Position numbers and translations under genes: made by a program
Shown here: positions 61,331 to 64,000 of the stretch, piece by piece
Numbering within the stretch: the stretch's first letter is position 1
Layout: each line of letters opens with the position of its first letter
DNA from: Brachynemurus nebulosus
Lineage: Eukaryota > Arthropoda > Insecta > Neuroptera > Myrmeleontidae
Direction of reading: 5' to 3'
Assembly: GCA_035578155.1 (NCBI GenBank)
Contig: JAPWDM010000005.1
Coordinates: forward strand, 47,572,954-47,636,953
Length of the DNA stretch: 64,000 nucleotides
Notes under the pieces: generated by a model
What the model was told of the DNA's origin: nothing
Databases searched by the model: none
Seen by the model: the letters and a program-made list of their open reading frames with translations, nothing else

Positions 61331-61560
61331 GGTCCTTAAAATTTAAAATCCTTTTAAAGAAATTAGGTAAACACAAAGTAAAATTGTTTATTTTATTCAC
61401 TTCTGTAGAAATGAATAAACAATTGATACTAAATAAGTGTACCAAGTATTATTATTCTAATATTCAAATACATCTTTATACATTTTACTGTATTTACGGA
61501 ATTAAAATAAATCACTTGAAATTATCAAATGGGTCTGCTATAGTTTATTTATATTTTAAT
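61330..61560 (+). repeat. Dispersed repeat, other copy at 21800-22060
   Basis: Same ordered blocks as the 21.8-kb copy (AGTAAAATTGTTTATTTTAT, TTCTGTAGAAATGAATAAAC, GAAATTATCAAATGGGTC). Confidence 0.5.
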
Positions 61561-61719
61561 TAATTTTCTAAATTGAATGAAAATTTGAAAAACAAATAGA
61601 GATCACCGAAAACTGACCAATTGATTACGCTTCAAAACCGATTTCTGACTTGTAGTGTACGTGACTGTGTTTGTACTGTATTGTTGTTGTGTTCAAATTA
61701 CCCAAAATGGCACCCACTA

Positions 61720-62214
61720 TACCAGATGTCCCATTTGGATGTATACATACGGTTTACATGTTAATTAATTTATAACATTGGATTTACATAAGGAAAAAGT
61801 TATGTCACAAGAGTGCTTTAAACAAAATAATAATATCAATTTAATATTTATAACTGCTGTTACTATAGCTTTAACAATAATAATACAGTAAAGTAAAGAA
61901 ATGAATGTCGCAATTTTCAAGCAATTCACATTTTTACATAATAAATATTTCTGTCATTTTCTGTAAATTCAAAGGGCATTTTTTTATTTTCTTGAAAATA
62001 AATATTAAAATAATAAAAATACCAAAAGAATATTCTGTTGAAGAAATAGTACAGATAATTTGGTGGGAAAAAATTATTTTTTAAAAGAAAATTACCAAAA
62101 ATAGGAATATGTTTATCCAAAGCACTCTTGTGACATAACTTTTTCCTTATGGGAATCCAATGTTACCAGTTAACATGTGAATCGTATGTATACATCCGGC
62201 CGGGATACCCAGTA
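61720..62214. mobile_element. 495-bp MITE with about 100-bp inverted ends, TA target
   Basis: Left TACCAGATGTCCCATTTGGA and right GGCCGGGATACCCAGTA begin imperfect arms that become near-perfect inward (AAGGAAAAAGTTATGTCACA and AAGAGTGCTTT, with complements near 62120-62150). TA flanks both sides. Non-coding. Confidence 0.75.
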
Positions 62215-62819
62215 TACTAAAGCTTAATAATTTTGATAACTCTTGGATAACTCAACACTCGCTCGCACAAGGGAAAATTTAATAAAACCAACTAACAGTG
62301 ACCTACTTTTTAAAACGCTGAACTTTTGTCCTGATAAATTTACGACTTTTCATATAATAACATAATTTGATACTCGAGCGTCAGTGATGACTCATAGCAT
62401 CGTAAATAATAATTTCCAGCTTTTCAACAATAATTAGAATTACCTAACTGACTGCAGCTTTTTGCATATATACCTGTTAATAATTTCATTATAAAGCTTT
62501 TGGAAAGTATTCAAAGAATGTTTTTTATTGTTTGAATTGTTATTTCTAGATGGGATTTTCCAGTGACGCGAAATATAAAATTTAGATAAACCAATCTTTT
62601 CGATGACAGCGCTTGTAATATTCTATCTTTATCTTTCGGTATATAAAATGTAGAGACAGACATTAACTATTTGCAGTTTATGTAATTGTTTCAAAGATAC
62701 GTATAAGCTACATACTAACAACACTAATAGAACTAATAAAATAGTTACAGCCACACCTGCGATTCAGTCTGCAACTAAACAGTTAAATGCACTCTTAATG
62801 TTCCGGTCAAGGATAAAGG

Positions 62820-62930
62820 TAATTAGGGTTCCGTAGTCAAAATCATGGAACCCTTATAGTTTAGTAAAATCCATTCATCTGTCACACTCTCATGGTTTTC
62901 ACAACTTTAGACCTATGAAGATGAAATTTT
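62820..62930 (+). repeat. Dispersed GGGTTCCGTAGTCAAAA repeat
   Basis: GGGTTCCGTAGTCAAAATCA followed by AATCCATTCATCTGTCACAC; paralogue at 36009-36110. Confidence 0.5.
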
Positions 62931-63006
62931 GCTTGTATAAATGTAACATGTTATTACTGATCTCAGTTAGTACACAGCAAAATACGCTGCCAATGGGGTG
63001 TGGCAC

Positions 63007-63048
63007 ACAACTTCCTCGTACTCGTAAAAGACTAAAACAGTATTTTAC

Positions 63049-63098
<50 letters not shown>

Positions 63099-63140
63099 GT
63101 AAAATACTGTTTTAGTCTTTTACGAGTACGAGGAAGTTGT
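63007..63140. repeat. Perfect hairpin with (TA)n loop
   Basis: ACAACTTCCTCGTACTCGTA and the following bases up to 63050 are exactly mirrored at 63095-63140, around about 44 bp of TA repeat. Arms are roughly 45 bp each without mismatch. Could be a young MITE or a microsatellite-centred inverted duplication. Confidence 0.9.
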
Positions 63141-63189
63141 ATATAAAGGCTAAATTATAAAATAATTGTAAAAAAAATATTGACATTTA

Positions 63190-63540
63190 ATGGGATTTCA
63201 TGGTAGCCCGTGGATACTATTACTCCGAATCCAATGAAATTTGTAGGGGACCATCTAGAAACCACACCGCATAATTTCTGACAATTTCATAAAAAAGAAT
63301 TGAATAGTTCAGAAGTTATGCCACTTGGTGCAATTTAGTATATTAATGGAATGACATGGTAGCGGCGTAGCTACCGTTACTCCGATTTCGATTAAATTCC
63401 TAGGGGACCATCTAGGAACCAAACTCCATAATTTCAGAAAATTTCATTAAAAACAATCGCATAGTTCAAAGGTTATGCCACTGGGTGCAAACTGGCGACA
63501 CACAGACGGACAGACAGACGGACGGACGGACAGACACCAA
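63190..63540 (+). repeat. Two tandem about 157-bp units ending in (GACGGACA)n
   Basis: CATGGTAGC, TACTCCGA, GGGGACCATCTAG(A/G)AACCA, ATAATTTC and GTTATGCCACT(T/G)GGTGCAA recur in order, offset by about 157 bp. The second unit runs into ACAGACGGACAGACAGACGG (about 63500-63530). Such tails end several dispersed repeats in this window. Non-coding. Confidence 0.75.
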
Positions 63541-64000
63541 ACCAAAATTGTTCAGGAAGCTCTAAAACGTAAAATGTGCGTAAAATTTTTTATTTTTCAA
63601 AAGTGATCACAATGCTTCCGCTACTTTAGTAGTCTCGGAAGCAAAATTAATTTTTAAATAGTTAATTATGCAACAAGTTACAAAATAAAAGTGGTTTTTT
63701 GGCCTGTCGGTTTTTTTTACCAGGCGTACGTTTTCACCAGGCGTACCAACGATGTTTGCCAAATTAGATAATTACAACTGGAAAAACTATCACACGTGTT
63801 GCATACAATATTTTTTGCAATTCTAGAATTTTCAAAAATGGAAAAATTGCTTGAAAGAGAAATGAACTAATAAAATTCACTATGTATAAAATATTTTAGT
63901 GTACTTTTTATTTCCTTTATAAAGTTTAAAGTGCATTTACTCAAATAAAGTATGAGTGATAATTCTAAATGTGGTATCATTAGAAACGATTTTTAAAACT
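63541..64000. other. Right edge, no gene seen
   Basis: AT-rich. CCAGGCGTACGTTTTCA and CCAGGCGTACCAACG repeat near 63720-63748; nothing else recognised. Confidence 0.4.

Overview
This is an AT-rich animal genomic window, most likely from an insect. The reasons are an insect-type stathmin gene with many introns, P-element, hAT, Mutator-like and Penelope-like relics, long (TA)n microsatellites, and no bacterial operon structure. The species cannot be named from the sequence alone. Most reading frames longer than 60 codons are chance openings in AT-rich or repeat DNA.

One host gene dominates. It is a stathmin (microtubule-destabilising tubulin-binding protein) on the minus strand, running from about 55.13 kb (first coding exon) to 6.58 kb (stop codon). 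Eight coding exons with consistent splice sites and phases give 1014 nt (337 residues plus stop): a Cys-rich N-terminal exon (55085-55127), a very basic exon (38978-39055), and six stathmin-domain exons between 11528 and 6579. A second, intragenic promoter and first coding exon at about 15.12-14.97 kb (TATA box, initiator, phase-compatible splice) may make a short isoform without the Cys-rich N-terminus.

The left edge (1-1720) holds the 3' part of a dead P-element/THAP9-like transposase gene, broken by two stop codons and by a 223-bp terminal-inverted-repeat (TIR) MITE. From 1.7 to 6 kb there are small DNA-transposon relics, including two hAT insertions with perfect 8-bp target-site duplications (TSDs). 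The stathmin 3' exons lie at 6.58-11.53 kb. A Penelope-like retroelement folded as two ~785-bp inverted arms (11558-13468, 15-bp TSD) sits 29 bp from the splice acceptor of the first stathmin-domain exon. The giant introns (15-39 kb and 39-55 kb) are packed with MITEs: a Mutator-like foldback at 26.15-27.30 kb, a four-element nest at 32.6-34.9 kb whose empty site is preserved at 28.5 kb, a tandem array interrupted by a MITE at 41.9-43.0 kb, a periodic array of heat-shock-element-like motifs at 25.0-25.7 kb, and a dispersed family carrying (CATA)n/(TA)n tracts. The right end (55.5-64 kb) is upstream of stathmin and shows only repeats.

No rRNA, tRNA, CRISPR or bacterial features were seen. All coordinates and phases were worked out by eye. 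Family names rest on motif and TSD recognition, not on database searches.
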